Shown here in pieces: positions 34,081-44,670 of a stretch of DNA of 64,000 bases (position 1 is its first letter; every line of letters begins with the position of its first letter). Made by a program: the position numbers and the translations under genes. Below the pieces are notes generated by a model that ran no database searches, was not told the origin of the DNA, and saw nothing but the letters and a program-made list of their open reading frames with translations. This DNA is from Portunus trituberculatus (taxonomy: Eukaryota > Arthropoda > Malacostraca > Decapoda > Portunidae): the NCBI RefSeq assembly GCF_017591435.1, contig NC_059304.1, positions 27,909,111-27,973,110 on the forward strand. Reading direction: 5' to 3'.

Positions 34081-35793
34081 GAAAAACAAACCGGGTCAAC
34101 GCCATCAACAGCATCGGTCGGCTGGACGCCGCCACTTGTGAGTATCAGCTGGATAAGAAGAGTGTTCAGTTCTTAGTTGATTGTGGAGCTGAAGTCAATG
34201 TTATGCCAGTGAACATTTACAAAGCCGCCACAGGTGATAGCATGATGACAAAGGTGAACCCCACCCACGCAGCAGTTCTCAGAGGCTACGAAGGTTCGGT
34301 TGTCCCCACATATGGAACTGTGCAGCTTCGTCTCTACAACGCCCCACGGAAGCCACTGATTTTGTTCTATATTGCAGAACGGTCTTCAGGTGCTCCTGCG
34401 GAGCCAATTCTGGGCTTGAACACCAGCCTTGAATTAGGGTTGATCACACTTAGCCCGGACGTCCAGCTGCAATCTACAAGGAAGAGTGTGTGTGTAATCA
34501 GCAACACGATAGTCACACCAAGAAAGAAATGGAAAGAAATTAAGGACGTAACTGAAGAGTTTCCGGATGTGTTTGACTCCACGACTGTAGGCGACCTAGG
34601 AGTGACACATCACATCAAGTTGAAGCCCGACGTGCACCCGGTAGTCCACGCTCAACGACGCGTACAAGAACCGATACGTGAAAATGTTAGAGCTCATCTG
34701 GATGAACTGGTGAAAAAAGAGGTCATCACACCGGTAAACGAGGCTACTGATTGGGTAGGTTCGCCAGTTATTGTTCTCAAGAAAAATGGTTCTGTTCGAT
34801 TATGTTTGGATGTAAAGGAGCTTAACGCTGCGATTTGCAGGGAGCACTACACCATACCCACTGAACAGGAAGTATTGTCACGCCTGGCAGGTGCCCGCGT
34901 GTTTTCACTGTTTGATACACGGCAAGGCTTCCTCCATATTCGCCTCGATTACAAATCCAGTTTACTGTGCACCTTTAACACACCCTTTGGTCGCTACAGA
35001 TGGTTGCGTCTTCCATTTGGCCTACGGTCGTCGCCAGAAGTTTTTCAAAAACACCTTACGCACGCCCTGGAGGGCCTGGACGGAGTCTTCATCTGTGCAG
35101 ACGATGTGCTAGTTGTTGGGTACGGAGCCAACCCGGAGGAAATTAGCAAAAGTCATGATCGTAACTGTCGTGCATTCCTCGAGCGCTGTCGCAGTAAAAA
35201 TATTAGACTTAACAGCGCTAAAGTTCAATTCAAGACTCGTGATATAATCTACATGGGTCACAGACTCACGCCACAAGGATATAATCTACATGGGTCACAG
35301 ACTCACGCCACAAGGAATGAGTCCGGATCCATCGAAGATTACAGCTATCAGGGACATGCCACCGCCACAGGATGTGTCACAGCTTCGTGGATTTCTCAGC
35401 ACTGTAGCGTATTTAGCGAGATACCTACCCCGTTTGTCAGCTGTGGCAGAACCTCTTCGTGCTCTACAGAAAAAGGATAAGGAGTTTCAGTGGTCTCCAG
35501 CGTTACAGAAGACTTTTGAAGAAATTAAGAAGCTCGTTACGACAGCCCCAGTACTGCAATACTATGATCCGCGGCTGCCTGTCACACTTCAGTGTGACGC
35601 TTCAAGCTACGGACTGGGAGCAGCCATACTGCAAGAAGGAAAGCCTGTCGCGTACGCATCCCGTTCCTTGACATCCGCAGAGAAGAACTACGCACAGATA
35701 GAAAAGGAGATGCTCGCCATTGTGTTCGCTACTCAACGCTTCGATCAACTCGTTTACGGCCTACCAGTAATTTCAAGTCCAGACGGACCATAA
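34081..35793 (+). pseudogene. gypsy Pol: protease, reverse transcriptase and RNase H
   Basis: Protease: SVQFLVDCGAEVNVMPVNIY (34165; DCGA where DSGA/DTGA is usual) and EPILGLNTSLELGLI. RT: GSVRLCLDVKELNAAICREH, RVFSLFDTRQGFLHIRLDYK, LPFGLRSSPEVFQKHLTHAL and FICADDVLVVGYG (35090). The frame opened at 33381 runs past the RT and is ended only by a 37-bp tandem duplication at 35241; after it, in the shifted frame, come SKITAIRDMPPPQDVSQLRG, and RNase H LQCDASSYGLGAAILQEGK and EKEMLAIVFATQRFDQLVYG. A one-base loss near 35775 gives the stop at 35791. Confidence 0.93.
35241..35314 (+). repeat. 37-bp exact tandem duplication inside gypsy pol
   Basis: Units 35241-35277 and 35278-35314 (each GATATAATCTACATGGGTCA...CCACAAG) are identical. 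Because 37 is not a multiple of three it shifts the frame just after the RT palm. One unit is the normal sequence encoding RDIIYMGHRLTPQG. Confidence 0.97.
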
Positions 35794-37359
35794 GCCTCTG
35801 GAGAGCATCCTATGTCGCCCTATCAACGATGCTCCCAACAAGCGTCTGCAGAGTATGATGCTCAAACTACAACGTTATAACCTGGACACTCACTACGTCT
35901 CGGGAAAACACGTACCCATAGCCGATACACTGAGCCGGCAACTGCCAAGTCGCACCGAAAAACAGCAGTCTGTTTTTACCATCAGTTTGGAACAACACAA
36001 GTTAGCACTTGATTTAGCAGTAACACCAGCATCCCTTCTAGATCTGCAGAATGAGACTGCTAACGACGAGGAACTTCAGGCTGTAATTTCAGCTATTCAG
36101 TCGGGCAAGTGGGATTCTACCATAGTGGAAGATTTTAGACCGTCCAAGAATGAGCTCACCACGCAAAATGGGCTCGTTTTCAAGGGGCAAAATTAGTTAT
36201 ACCTCGGGGAGCTCGGCACAAGATTCTAGGCAGTTTACATACCGCACACTGTGGTATAGAAGCCACCAGACGTAGAGCCAGGGATCTGTATTTTTGGCCA
36301 CGTATGAATCAACACGTGAACGATCTCGTGAAGGGCTGCTCCATCTGCGCCGCAGTCCAGCCATCACAGCAGCGTGAACCATTATTATCTCACGAGAGAC
36401 CCAAAACTCCGTGGACTAAGGTGGGCATGGATATCTTTGAATTTAGAGGCAGACACTATTTTATTATGACAGACTACTCCACTAACTGGTTTGAGGTTTC
36501 AGACGTGCATCAGATCACTACGCACGCTCTGATTGACCAGTGCCGGTTTCAGTTTGGTCGGCACGGCGTCCCCTTGACAGTCGTGGCGGACAGTGGAACA
36601 CAGTTTCGGTCGGCTGAGTTTGCGAGGTTTGCCAGGGAATGGAATTTTGAGATCGTTTTATCTAGTCCGCATTATCATCAATCTAATGGGAAAGCGGAAA
36701 ATGCAGTCAAGACAGTAAAACGCATCTTGCAGAAGTGCCATTTAGGCAACCAAGATCCTATGCTAGCAATCCTGGAATGGCGAAACACACCCAGTGAACA
36801 AACAGGCGTGTCCCCAGCTCAACGCTTGTTCGCCCGTCGCTGCCGCACACCTCTACCAGTGAGTCAGGAGCTGTTGTTACCAAGAGCGGATATTGAAGGA
36901 CGCGCATATGATAAACATCAACAGGCAAGGAAAATACAGGCGGAATACTATAATCGTACTACTAAACCCTTACCACCATTACCTACAGGAAGCCAGGTAG
37001 CACTTCAAGTACCAGGCAGCACGTCGTGGGTACCGGGAACGGTCATCCGATCGTTGCCGTACCGCTCTTATGAAGTGGAATCGGGAGGCGGGTGTTACAG
37101 GAGAAACAGGAGGCATCTACGTCCCACATTAGTTCCACCAGCAACCCCGCCTGCTTCTCACCTGCATAGTAATCTTCATCCCAGACGCCTCTCATTCGAC
37201 ACGGACAGCATAGGGGAGACGATAGAACAGTATCACGGCAGCGGGGAACAGATGATGTCACCGCAAACTGAGTCTGTGGCACAGGATCTGCCTCCAGCTG
37301 CACCTCCACGCAGATCATCACGCATAAGCAGGCCCCCAGAGCGATACACTGCCTGCTAA
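35780..37359 (+). pseudogene. gypsy Pol: RNase H end, connection and integrase
   Basis: VQTDHKPLESILCRP (35782) and DTHYVSGKHVPIADTLSRQL lead to the stop at 36194 caused by a frameshift near 36185. The integrase follows: zinc-binding HTAHCGIEATRRRARDLYFW and CSICAAVQ (HHCC), then catalytic D in GMDIFEFRGRHYFIMTDYST, D in VADSGTQFRSAEF and E in PHYHQSNGKAENAVKTVKRI, so D-D-E is intact. A C-terminal basic Ser/Pro-rich tail (RRSSRISRPPERYTAC) ends at 37359. The 351-codon frame 36304-37359 is unbroken. Confidence 0.92.
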
Positions 37360-37431
37360 CTATTTCATGTCTATGTATAATCTCTATCGATGTAACTCGT
37401 AGTATATCGTTTAATATAAATTTTTACTTTT

Positions 37432-37442
37432 GTAGGGAGGGA
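37432..37442 (+). promoter_or_regulatory. gypsy polypurine tract
   Basis: GTAGGGAGGGA immediately before TGTTACGAG, the expected plus-strand primer site. Confidence 0.75.
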
Positions 37443-37553
37443 TGTTACGAGAACGTGCTGAGTAGCTGTTGGAATAGGGCATCAATAGTTAATTATCTGC
37501 TCGGTACGGAGTAAGCAAGTAATCGGAGCGCCAAGCGAGGCGACTACGACACT
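37443..37553 (+). repeat. gypsy 3' LTR, first 111 bases only
   Basis: Matches 32879-32989 with two differences, then ends at GACACTG where unrelated BEL LTR sequence starts. Confidence 0.93.
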
Positions 37554-37646
37554 GTATATCGACCAAATATACAGATTGCGTCGACGTGAGGGTCTCATTT
37601 TCCTCCTCCTCATCATCATCACAACCGCCACATGACGGCGGTTACA
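37554..37646 (+). repeat. BEL 5' LTR remnant (3' end only)
   Basis: TATCGACCAAATATACAGAT...GCGGTTACA matches the end of the 3' LTR (44579-44670) except for a shorter CAT/CCT tract and a few substitutions. Confidence 0.92.
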
Positions 37647-38093
37647 GTCGATACGTATGGACAACCAGGAGTGAGTACACAAGGCTGAGCTGGGCGGAGG
37701 CTTCTGACCAGTGAGTGGCGGACGAGGCAGAGCGGAGTGTGACCTTCACACTGGGAGAGCGACGTGAGACGTGCGTGCGTCTGTGTGTGCGTAACTACCG
37801 CCAGGAGCGCCCCAGCAACAGCAACGGAGCGTGCCTGCCCAGCAAAGGTCCGAAACTCAGTGAGACAGGTGCCACGGCTCACCAGACGCGGGATCCCGCC
37901 AGGGAGTCGTCTCTGTCGCGAGTCCTCTCTCTCCACTGGTAAGTGTTGAATCTCTCTTTCTCGTTCCTCGTCAGATCTCTCTCTCTCTCTCCCGGTGGTT
38001 AGGCGTTTAGTGAACACCTGGTGGATTAAACACATGTGACGTGTAGTGCCCTGGTTTGGCTTGTGTTGGTGTATCCTGCGACGGGTTATAACG
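37647..38093 (+). other. BEL leader region
   Basis: Untranslated leader after the LTR; contains a TCTC patch at about 37975-37992. A primer-binding site could not be assigned with confidence (TGGACAACCAGG near 37658 is a possibility). Confidence 0.5.
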
Positions 38094-38461
38094 CACTCAG
38101 CGGGCACACGGGGTGTGTCGCGCACTCGGCGGGCACACGGGGTGTGTCGCGCACTCGGCGGGCACAAGGGGTGTGTCGCGCACTGGGCGGGCACACGGGG
38201 TGTGTCGCGCACTCGGCGGACACACCAGGGTGTGTCGCGCACTCGGCGGGCACACGGGGTGTGTCGCGCACTCGGCGGACACACCAGGGTGTGTCGCGCA
38301 CTCGGCGGGCACACGGGGTGTGTCGCGCACTCCGCGGACACACCAGCAGAGTGTCGCGCACTCGGCGGGCGCACGGGGTGTGTCGCGCACTCGCCGGGCG
38401 CACGGGGTGTGTCGCGCACTCGGCGGGCGCACGGGGTGTGTCGCGCACTCGGCACGCACAA
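38094..38461 (+). repeat. 29-bp minisatellite in BEL leader, about 12.5 copies
   Basis: Consensus starts CACTCGGCGGGCACACGGGG and ends TGTGTCGCG. Nine full copies are 29 bp, two are 30 bp (ACACACCAG variant) and one is 31 bp, followed by a partial. The unit is GC-rich and contains no stop in any frame, so long meaningless frames occur on both strands. Confidence 0.95.
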
Positions 38462-38503
38462 GAGCCACCATTGGCTTGTCCCTAACGCCTTCTACGTCCA
38501 GTG

Positions 38504-39772
38504 ATGGAAGAAAACAAAGCAGAAACGGGCAGCCCGCCAGGCAGCGAGGAGCTACCCAGTCCTCCTGCAATACAGTGGCAGCAAGGAGCCAGCACCAGTG
38601 CGGCAGAGAGAACGAGTTCCCGAAGACAGCATTGGCCAGAACAACAGAGTGACCAGATGCGGGAAATGTTTGATTATATCATGAGTACGATGCAGTGTGG
38701 TGCACCGAGAATTACCTACGCTCTATGATCCAAGCGCAACAGAGAGAGATCATAAGGTGCAGATGTCGCTGGGGCAGATCGCCGATCACACTGTGGTGTC
38801 TGGATCACCGCTTGATCAAAGGAGAGACCCAACCCGGGTTGAGACACAGGGTCAGGTGCTCGACCGGGGGGGGGAGGGCAACAGGGGAAGGACCGACTCC
38901 CCTGTATCGAGTGGAAGTGCCAGCCAGCAAGCTCGGGCTCAGCATAGGAAGAGCTTTATGCCTGTACACAGTATCCAGACCCTACAGAGGGATACGAGCA
39001 GGCATGGTTAGTGCTGGATGAACGACGTGGAGATAAGCGAAAGTACATCCGGCACCTAGTGAGGAAGGCCATGAATGGATCGAACCTGAACCTAGAAGAC
39101 ATTGAAGGATTACGTCCCTTCTGGAATGACCTTGGCACGTGTGTACGCAACCTAAAACGAATGGGGGCATTAAAACACGTTGAGGCGTATGAAGTACTTG
39201 GGGCCATGACAGACAGGCTCACAGGAAAACTCAGGAGTGACTATATGGATGAATCTGACAAGTGGGAAGAAGCAAACGGTGAAATCGAAGGTGAAGCAGA
39301 GTGGCTGCTGGATTTCATAGTGAGAGCAGTTAGGAATGCAGAAAGGTGCTTAACCGTTATAAACACTGGAGGAATGAAGCAACGAGCAGAACAGAGACGC
39401 TCTAACCTATCCACGAAACGGGCTGTAGGACTCACCACCGCGACCTCTACAGAGGTGGAGGGCAAATCATGCCCGGTCTGCCAGGAACACCATGAGGTGC
39501 GAGACTGTGGGAAATTCCTGCACATGGATGTGTGGGATCGCATGAAATTGATGAAGCAGGAGGAACACCGCCGCTTCTGTTGCTTCAGACTTGGACACTG
39601 GGTGAAGAATTGTGCGTGCAAGGTCAAGTGCGGCATGGGTGGATGCAATCAATGGCATTCAAGACTGCTACACACTGCACTGCATAAGGACGGGCGTGGA
39701 TCACATCCGTGGAAGCCCACAAGAAACCTACAGAGAGCGAAGAGGAACATCCCTGATGAAAGAGACATCTAA
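38504..39772 (+). pseudogene. BEL Gag
   Basis: The ATG at 38504 begins MEENKAETGSPPGSEELPSP; a frameshift near 38695 leads into QMSLGQIADHTVVSGSPLDQ, and another near 39000 into LDERRGDKRKYIRHLVRKAM. The last frame (to the stop at 39770) contains the Cys/His blocks CPVCQEHHEVRDCGKF and CCFRLGHWVKNCACKVKCGM then CNQWHSRLLH, typical of Pao-family Gag ends. It forms the particle and binds RNA by family analogy. Confidence 0.85.
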
Positions 39773-40049
39773 CCGAGTGTGAAGGGAGGGCGAGGCGAAC
39801 CGTTCGAAGCTACAATGCCATCGATTCCTTCCACTAGTGGCACTCACTATACGACTTACAAAAAGGCAAGAAGGGAGGCCGAAGGTACCACACCTGACAA
39901 TGAGAAAGATCCTTACCGGTGGGTCAGAATAGAATCCACAAGAGGAGAATTGAAGTCAGATCACGCTTATCAGGGGATCTGACTGAAGGATGCAAAACAG
40001 ATCGCCCTCCTCATTGTCAAAGTTAGAGTCACGAAGGCGCAGAGCGAAG

Positions 40050-40133
40050 AACCAAGCATCATCACTGGAGCCCTTTTAGATTCAGGCAGTGACAGATCCT
40101 ACTGCACCCGCAGTCTGGCCGATCAGTTGCATG

Positions 40134-40187
<54 letters not shown>

Positions 40188-41532
40188 AATAACACTATCT
40201 ATCGGGACCATCACAGACGAGGAAAGAGAAGTCACCACCGAAGAAATTGACTTGAAACTGACTAGCGTCGGAACACGAAAAACCCGCTCTATTTCTCTCT
40301 GTAAAACACTCATAGTACCAACACTGTTGTCCTCACTGAGAGGCTCTATTGCAAGGGATGGAGATATAGCTAAATGGCCTCATCTTCGGGACATTTCCCC
40401 AACCTTTGTACCAGGGGAAGTAGACCTCCTCATAGGTCTAGACACACCCCAAGCCTTGCTACCTATGGAGGTAAGAGCTGGAGGAGACGGAGAACCATTT
40501 GAAACACGCACTCTCCTTGGCTGGACCATCAATGGACCTATGAGGTTTGAAGATGGGGAGCCAATCGGTGCAACGAACACACACATCACAGGGATGACAA
40601 CGATAGCACAGGGGCAACAGAATGCAATCCGGCATGGTCCCTTCCCGGGAAGTGACTTCTTGCTTCAATGTAAGGATGGTATCTCGATAGAGGACGGAAG
40701 GGTTATAAAGTTATGGTCATCAACCGCACAGCAGGTAGATCAACATTACCAACTGCCCATCCCATTCAGATACAAGGAACCGGGCCTACCGGATAATCGG
40801 AAACTTGCAGAACAACGACTTATAGGCCTCAGAAGGCGCCTAATGAAGGATCCAGCCTTATGTCTTCGTTATCAAAAGGAGATGAAACGCTTGGTGGAGG
40901 ACGGACATGCAGAACGCACTTTACACCCCGAACTCCCTGAAGCAGCCGGAATGGTCTGGTACTTGCCACATCATCCAGTTCTAAACCCCAAGAAACCGGA
41001 GAAGGTGAGAATAGTGTTTGATTGTGCAGCAACATATAAGTCAACATCATTAAATGATCAAGTGATGCAAGGGCCGGATCTTAACATCGATCTGATGGGC
41101 GTCTTGCTTCGATTTCGACAGGACAGAGTAGCCATAATGGCAGACATCGAAGCAATGTTCCATCAGGTCTTAGTACCGCAGGAACACCGAGACGTTCTTC
41201 GGTTCTTGTGGTGGCTGAGCAGAAAAATGTCTGAACCTCCTGAGACATACCGAATGAAGGTACACCTGTTTGGAGGCGTCTGGAGCCCATTATGTGCAGC
41301 ATATGCCTTACAGCGAACATTTCAAGATCATGGGCAAGACCTCCACGAGGATATCAAAGGGGCCAATCGGAACTTCTACGTGGACGATCTCTTACATTCA
41401 GTGAACTCTACGAGCAAGGCGACAATCGTCATACATTGCCTGAGGGATCTATTGCATAATGGGGGCTTCAGAGTCACAAAGTGGGCCTGCAATTACAGCA
41501 AAGTGCTGCAATCCATACCGCCGACGGTATGA
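40050..41532 (+). pseudogene. BEL Pol: protease and reverse transcriptase
   Basis: Protease active site ALLDSGSDRSYCTRSLADQL (40073) is followed by a (GA)n expansion that shifts the frame, then LTSVGTRKTRSISLCKTLIV, FVPGEVDLLIGLDTPQALLP and FETRTLLGWTINGP. RT: EKVRIVFDCAATYKSTSLND, MADIEAMFHQVLVPQEHRDV and the catalytic NFYVDDLLHSVNST (41378). The 426-codon frame 40252-41532 is uninterrupted and ends at a frameshift near 41490. Confidence 0.92.
40133..40185. repeat. (GA)n microsatellite inside BEL protease
   Basis: About 25 GA units located 17 codons after the protease DSG; the frames on either side differ, so its length change is frame-breaking. Confidence 0.95.
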
Positions 41533-42705
41533 GAGAGCAGTAACAATGAAAGAGATCCCTCTGACTGACAAACTTCCCACCGAAAGAGCATTGGGTATCT
41601 TGTGGGACTTGGAGAGAGATCAACTTGCAGTACAGGTTCACGTACCAACCAGGCCGGAGACAAAACGTGGCCTCCTCAGTATGATTAGCTCTCTTTATGA
41701 TCCATTTGGCATCCTTGCTCCATGTGTTATTCGAGCCAAAATGATCTTTCAAGAAGAATGCAGACGTAGAACAGGGTGGGATGAGCTCCTAGCTGACGAG
41801 TCGAAGGATGCGTGGAGAAGGTGGCTGAGAGGGTTACCGCACCTTGAGGGCATACGGATTCCACGCTGTTATCAGCATGACATCAAGGATACTATAAGTG
41901 ACATACAATTGCATCACTTCTGCGATGCGTCTCAACGAGCATATGGTGCCGTATCCTACCTGAGAATCACAGGCGTGATGGGAGTACACTATGTTGCCTT
42001 TGTATACGGCAAGGCCAAGCTGGCCCCACTGAAACAACTAACCATACCTAGGCTAGAACTGTGTGCAGCTGTATTAGCTATAAAGGCAGATGAGCGATTA
42101 CGGAGAGAACTTGACCTGTCTATCTCGCGGTGAGCGTTCTGGACGGACAGCACCACTGTCTTAAGATACATAAGGAACACTGAAAGGCGCTTCCACACCT
42201 TCGTGGCCAATTGCATAGCTATCATACATAAAGAGTCTGATCCAGAGCAATGGAGGTATGTGAGTTCAGGACTCAACCCCGCAGATGACGCCAGCCGGGG
42301 TTTGCGTGGCAACGAGCATGAACGGTGTAGTAGGTGGACCCAAGGACCACCCTTCCTGTCGCATAACAAAACCCAGTGGCCGAGGGAAGGCATGACAAGG
42401 GAAGCGATTCCAGGTGACGACCCAGAAGTAAAAAAGGAAACTGGAGCGCTGATGGCATTTGCTACCCGGAAGGTAGAAGCCCTAGACAAACTGTGGGGAC
42501 AGATATATACTCATCGTGGTATCGGCTCTTGAAAGGGGCTGCATGGCTGAGAAGATTCGTAGCATGGCAGAGTGACAAAGGAGGTGACTCATACCGGAAG
42601 AAATGTCTATCTACGGAAGAGATGGAAGCAACGAAAAGTGCTGTACTGAAGTGTGTGCAACGGAGATACTTTCCCGAGGAACTGAAAGTGCTATGGCAGG
42701 GGTAA
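41486..42705 (+). pseudogene. BEL Pol: RNase H and linker
   Basis: ALGILWDLERDQLAVQVHVP, RGLLSMISSLYDPFGILAPC and IQLHHFCDASQRAYGAVSYL (RNase H, first Asp) lead to KLAPLKQLTIPRLELCAAVL; a stop at 42131 (TGA where WTDS would follow) precedes AFWTDSTTVLRYIRNTERRF and FVANCIAIIHKESDPEQWRY. Further frames reach RRYFPEELKVLWQG at 42702. Confidence 0.87.
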
Positions 42706-42726
42706 CGACTGAGACACAGCCCGATA

Positions 42727-43852
42727 AACCAGTTGGAGCCTTATCTAGATACAGAAGGCTTGATCAGAATAGGCGGCCGGTTGAGACGAGCTACTCTTCA
42801 CCAAGATCAACAGAATCCCATCTTCTTACCCAAAGAAGGCAAGATCACAGAACTCATTGTGAGGGAAACACATGAGACCAAGGCTCGCCACCTGGGAAGG
42901 GAATACACACTTGCTAGAATACGCGAATCCGTAACTGGTTCCTGAACTGTCGTAAAGTGCTGGACCAAATACTACGCACTTGTGTAATCTGCCAGCGGTA
43001 CAACTGGAAACCTAACAAGGAACGACAGGCCGACTTGCCAGAAGTTCAAGTGAGATCAGGCGCACCGGCATTCACATACACCGGAATTGATTGCTTCGGC
43101 CCATTTATGGTGAAGCAAGGGAGGGCCCAAGTAAAACGATGGGGCTGCATCTTCGTCTGTCTGACTATTAGGGCCTTACACATGGAAGTCCTTGCGACAT
43201 TAAGTGCTGACTCCTTTATTGAAGCACTCATGAGATTCACAGCTCGGAGAGGGCTACCGAAACACATCCGCTCAGACAATGGTACCAACATGATTGGAGC
43301 ATGCAGTCACTAGTTGGGGCAAGGATGGTAAAATCAGAGAAGCACTCTTAGTAAACCAAGTAGAGTGGCAATTCAACCCTCCAAGAGCTTCACAAATGGG
43401 CGGCGTGTGGGAAAAAGATCCGTACCGTGAAAAGAATTATGCAAGCAATAGTAGGCACACAAGTCATGGATGATGAACGCCTCCATACATTACTCTGAGA
43501 AGTGGAAATGGTTATCAATGCCAGACCCCTTACTCCCTCATCGAACAACCCGAATGATCTTGAAGCCCTGACGCCTCTCCACCTGTTGAGAATGAGCTCT
43601 AACACCTTCCCCATCGGGGACAAACCAACAATAGAGGACACGTATCGGAGGCGATGGAAGCATGCTCAGTACATGGCAGATCAATTCTGGAAGAGTTGGA
43701 CCCGAGAGTACCTCCCCACGTTAAGGAAACGGCAAGGACCAACCACACCCGGACGCAGCTTCCAGCAAGGGGATATGGTCATAATTGCCGAACCGTCCCT
43801 GCCACGAAACAAGTGGTTGTTAGGATTGGTGCTGGAAACCATGCCGAGTTAA
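42727..43852 (+). pseudogene. BEL Pol: integrase
   Basis: The zinc-binding N-terminal part HETKARHLGREYTLARIRES and CVICQRYNWKPNKERQADLP is followed by the core: FTYTGIDCFGPFMVKQGRAQ (first D), LPKHIRSDNGTNMIGACS (second D) and, after frameshifts near 43310 and 43400, the NPPRASQMGGVWEK region with its Glu in the expected place. NARPLTPSSNNPNDLEALTP and RGYQQGDMV-like FQQGDMVIIAEPSLPRNKW finish the C-terminus. At least four frame breaks. Confidence 0.88.
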
Positions 43853-43977
43853 GATGGTGAAGTACGCAAGGTGAGAGTGAAAACGAAGAGCTCAACATTC
43901 ATTCGCCCAGTTACGAAGCTGTGTTGGCTAGAAGGTGTTGGAGATGATAAACTAGGGCTCAGTTTCGAGTGGAACTC

Positions 43978-43988
43978 GACAGGGGGAG
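43978..43988 (+). promoter_or_regulatory. BEL polypurine tract
   Basis: GACAGGGGGAG immediately before the LTR start TGTTACCACC. Confidence 0.75.
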
Positions 43989-44670
43989 TGTTACCACCAA
44001 CACCAGAGAGAGAGAGAGAGAGAGAGGAGGAGGAGAGCGAAACACATGTTTAGGTTGAAGAAGTGCTGATCTATGGACTAAGCAAGAGGGGCGCCTTGTG
44101 CGAGAGTGACCTGTTAACATGTAAAAGGGGGGCGACTGGGTGTCACAGTGGTGCATGCAGGGAGAATACACCTCATGTCCGAGAGGAGAGGACGTGCTTT
44201 GAAGCCTCTCATCTGGTGGAGAATATTCACCGCTGTTTGCGTTCCTAAGACGCCCAGACCCCTAATACGTAAGTGAAAGTGCATTGAAATAGTAGTAATT
44301 ATCATTATAGTTCAGAAATAGTGCTTATTATACTGAGTTAAGGCGCCTTCGGCACACACAGATTCTGACGGAGCGCTTATATGTAATATGTATGTATTAA
44401 ATGTATATCTGTTGTCTGCTATCATTTAAATTCTCAGTCTCGGATGGTGAAGAATGAGGGAGAATGAGTTCGACCTTCATTCAAGAGAAGGGCTCACCTC
44501 TCTCTCGTCCCCACTGGAGAGGCGTGAGTGTTATTGTTCGACTAATCTCTTGTTAAGATACATACTTTGTTTCTAGGTATCGACCAAATATATAGATTGC
44601 GTCGACGTGAGGGTCTCATTTTCCTGATCATCATCATCATCATCACAACCGCCACATGACCGCGGTTACA
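43989..44670 (+). repeat. BEL 3' LTR, complete
   Basis: 682 bases, TGTTACCACCAACACCAGAG to CGCGGTTACA, containing a short (GA)n at about 44005-44026. LINE sequence resumes at the next base. Confidence 0.9.

Larger units (their letters stand above)
32879..37553 (+). mobile_element. gypsy (Metaviridae-type) LTR retrotransposon, 3' LTR truncated
   Basis: A 402-bp 5' LTR (TGTTACGAGAACG...AACGTTACA), primer site, gag-pol in the order Gag, protease, RT, RNase H, integrase, polypurine tract and the first 111 bases of the 3' LTR. The RT-RH-INT order defines gypsy. LTR copies differ at two positions in the shared 111 bases. The 3' LTR stops abruptly at GACACTG (37553), where the BEL LTR fragment begins. 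No envelope frame. Confidence 0.93.
37554..44670 (+). mobile_element. BEL/Pao LTR retrotransposon, 5' LTR truncated
   Basis: The last 93 bases of a 5' LTR (37554-37646), a leader with a GC-rich minisatellite, Gag with Cys/His motifs, Pol in the order protease, RT, RNase H, integrase, polypurine tract and a complete 682-base 3' LTR (43989-44670). The Pao-type protein sequence and YVDDLLHS RT motif identify BEL/Pao. Downstream, LINE sequence resumes at 44671. Multiple frameshifts; inactive. Confidence 0.92.

Noticed and set aside
34150..34220. Gypsy protease inactivated by DCGA in place of DSGA
   Set aside because: The residue after the catalytic Asp varies among LTR elements, and the Asp itself is intact, so loss of function cannot be claimed.
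35085..35125. Gypsy RT box CADD read as a catalytic loss
   Set aside because: Both Asp residues are present and non-Tyr residues occur at the first position in related gypsy elements.
38094..38461. CRISPR-like array of about 29-bp repeats
   Set aside because: The units are directly adjacent with no spacers, in an animal retrotransposon leader.
38036..38652. Overlapping frames of 104-280 codons (GCVAHSAGTRGVSRTRRA-type repeats)
   Set aside because: The 29-bp minisatellite lacks stops in every frame. Frames on both strands are equally long and the period is not a multiple of three, so no single repeat protein is encoded.
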